Source: Sulfurimonas sp.
Lineage (GTDB): Bacteria > Campylobacterota > Campylobacteria > Campylobacterales > Sulfurimonadaceae
Length of the DNA: 5,870 bases
Direction: 5' to 3'
Assembly: GCA_030646745.1 (NCBI GenBank)
Contig: JAUSKV010000069.1
Location: forward strand, 1-5,870
The notes under the pieces are model-generated. The model was not told where the DNA came from. It did no database searches and worked only from the letters and a program-made list of their open reading frames with translations. The stretch's first letter is position 1, and every line of letters begins with the position of its first letter. The translations under genes and the position numbers were made by a program. Positions 5,520 to 5,870 of this stretch are shown here, in pieces.

Positions 5520-5870
5520 ATGATTTCAAATGCTATAAGTGGAAAAGATACAGGTGCATACATTAAAAATAGAGAAAGTAATAATGTGAATAATGTCGAT
5601 TTTTCGATTAAACCAGAAGATGCATCTAATCTAAAAAGTAAAATTAGTACTGAAACATCAAAAAATGAGTCTAATGGATATGAACCTATTGTATCAAAAG
5701 ATATTGAACAAAAAATCAGCATTAACAAAAATAAGATAGAGAAAAATGTGAACCCATGTACGCAGTTTAACTTGCCTGATTGGGTCTATGCTCAAGCGAA
5801 AGAGGCTTTAGGCATCTCAGATAACGATTTGAGTTCATGTCATGAAATTTCTGGAACACTTGTGAAAAGT
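5520..5870 (+). CDS. Hydrophilic protein of unknown function, 5' part only (runs off window)
   Basis: An ATG at 5520, preceded by AAGGA with 5-nt spacing and a good promoter, opens a frame with no stop through the last base of the window, giving 117 visible residues. The first 80 or so are strongly hydrophilic and low-complexity, rich in Asn, Lys, Ser, Glu and Ile, with no signal peptide or membrane segment; this suggests a disordered N-terminal region. From about residue 81 the sequence looks more structured: CTQFNLPDWVYAQAKEALG then ISDNDLSSCHEISG, with cysteines near residues 82 and 109. No family was recognised. It is divergent from the secreted-protein gene, with 174 bp between the two starts. 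A shorter frame on the opposite strand here is a shadow. Confidence 0.7.
   Translation, partial: MISNAISGKDTGAYIKNRESNNVNNVDFSIKPEDASNLKSKISTETSKNESNGYEPIVSKDIEQKISINKNKIEKNVNPCTQFNLPDWVYAQAKEALGISDNDLSSCHEISGTLVKS

Noticed and set aside
5507..5728. Minus-strand hydrophobic reading frame of 73 codons
   Set aside because: It is the complement of the Asn/Lys/Ser-rich plus-strand gene at 5520, which has a promoter and ribosome binding site; hydrophobic shadows of such genes are common.

Overview
The window looks like a low-GC bacterial chromosome, most likely from the Campylobacterota (Sulfurimonas-like). That assignment is an inference from codon use, AT-rich spacers and a free-standing group 4 [NiFe]-hydrogenase. 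The centre (1509-4686) is a tight run of five plus-strand genes: membrane subunit, small subunit, NuoC-like subunit, NiFe large subunit and two-cluster ferredoxin. They match echB-C-D-E-F in gene order and in having separate NuoC-like and NuoD-like genes. All metal-ligand motifs are intact, so this appears to be the catalytic and membrane-anchor core of an energy-converting hydrogenase. Such enzymes couple H2 and ferredoxin chemistry to ion movement across the membrane; in a reductive-TCA autotroph the useful direction would be H2-driven ferredoxin reduction (inference).

Upstream (1-1486), where the antiporter-like echA would be expected, lie two AT-rich accessory genes: the 3' part of a gene with a HEPN-type RX4H motif, and a complete RhuM-family gene. 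The RhuM gene ends 22 bp before echB with no evident terminator between them, so the hydrogenase genes may be read through from the accessory cassette or may have lost their original upstream partner. The RhuM gene contains a perfect 14-bp-arm inverted repeat.

Downstream (4687-4940) is a spacer with no intact gene. It begins with what looks like the tail of a decayed minus-strand reading frame, directly against the echF stop, and also holds two hairpins. It separates echF from a convergent minus-strand gene for a small secreted protein (4941-5345). An AT-rich divergent intergenic region (5346-5519) follows, with a hairpin in the leader of the secreted-protein gene and a good sigma70-like promoter for a plus-strand gene that starts at 5520 and runs off the window. 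Neither of these last two genes could be assigned a function.
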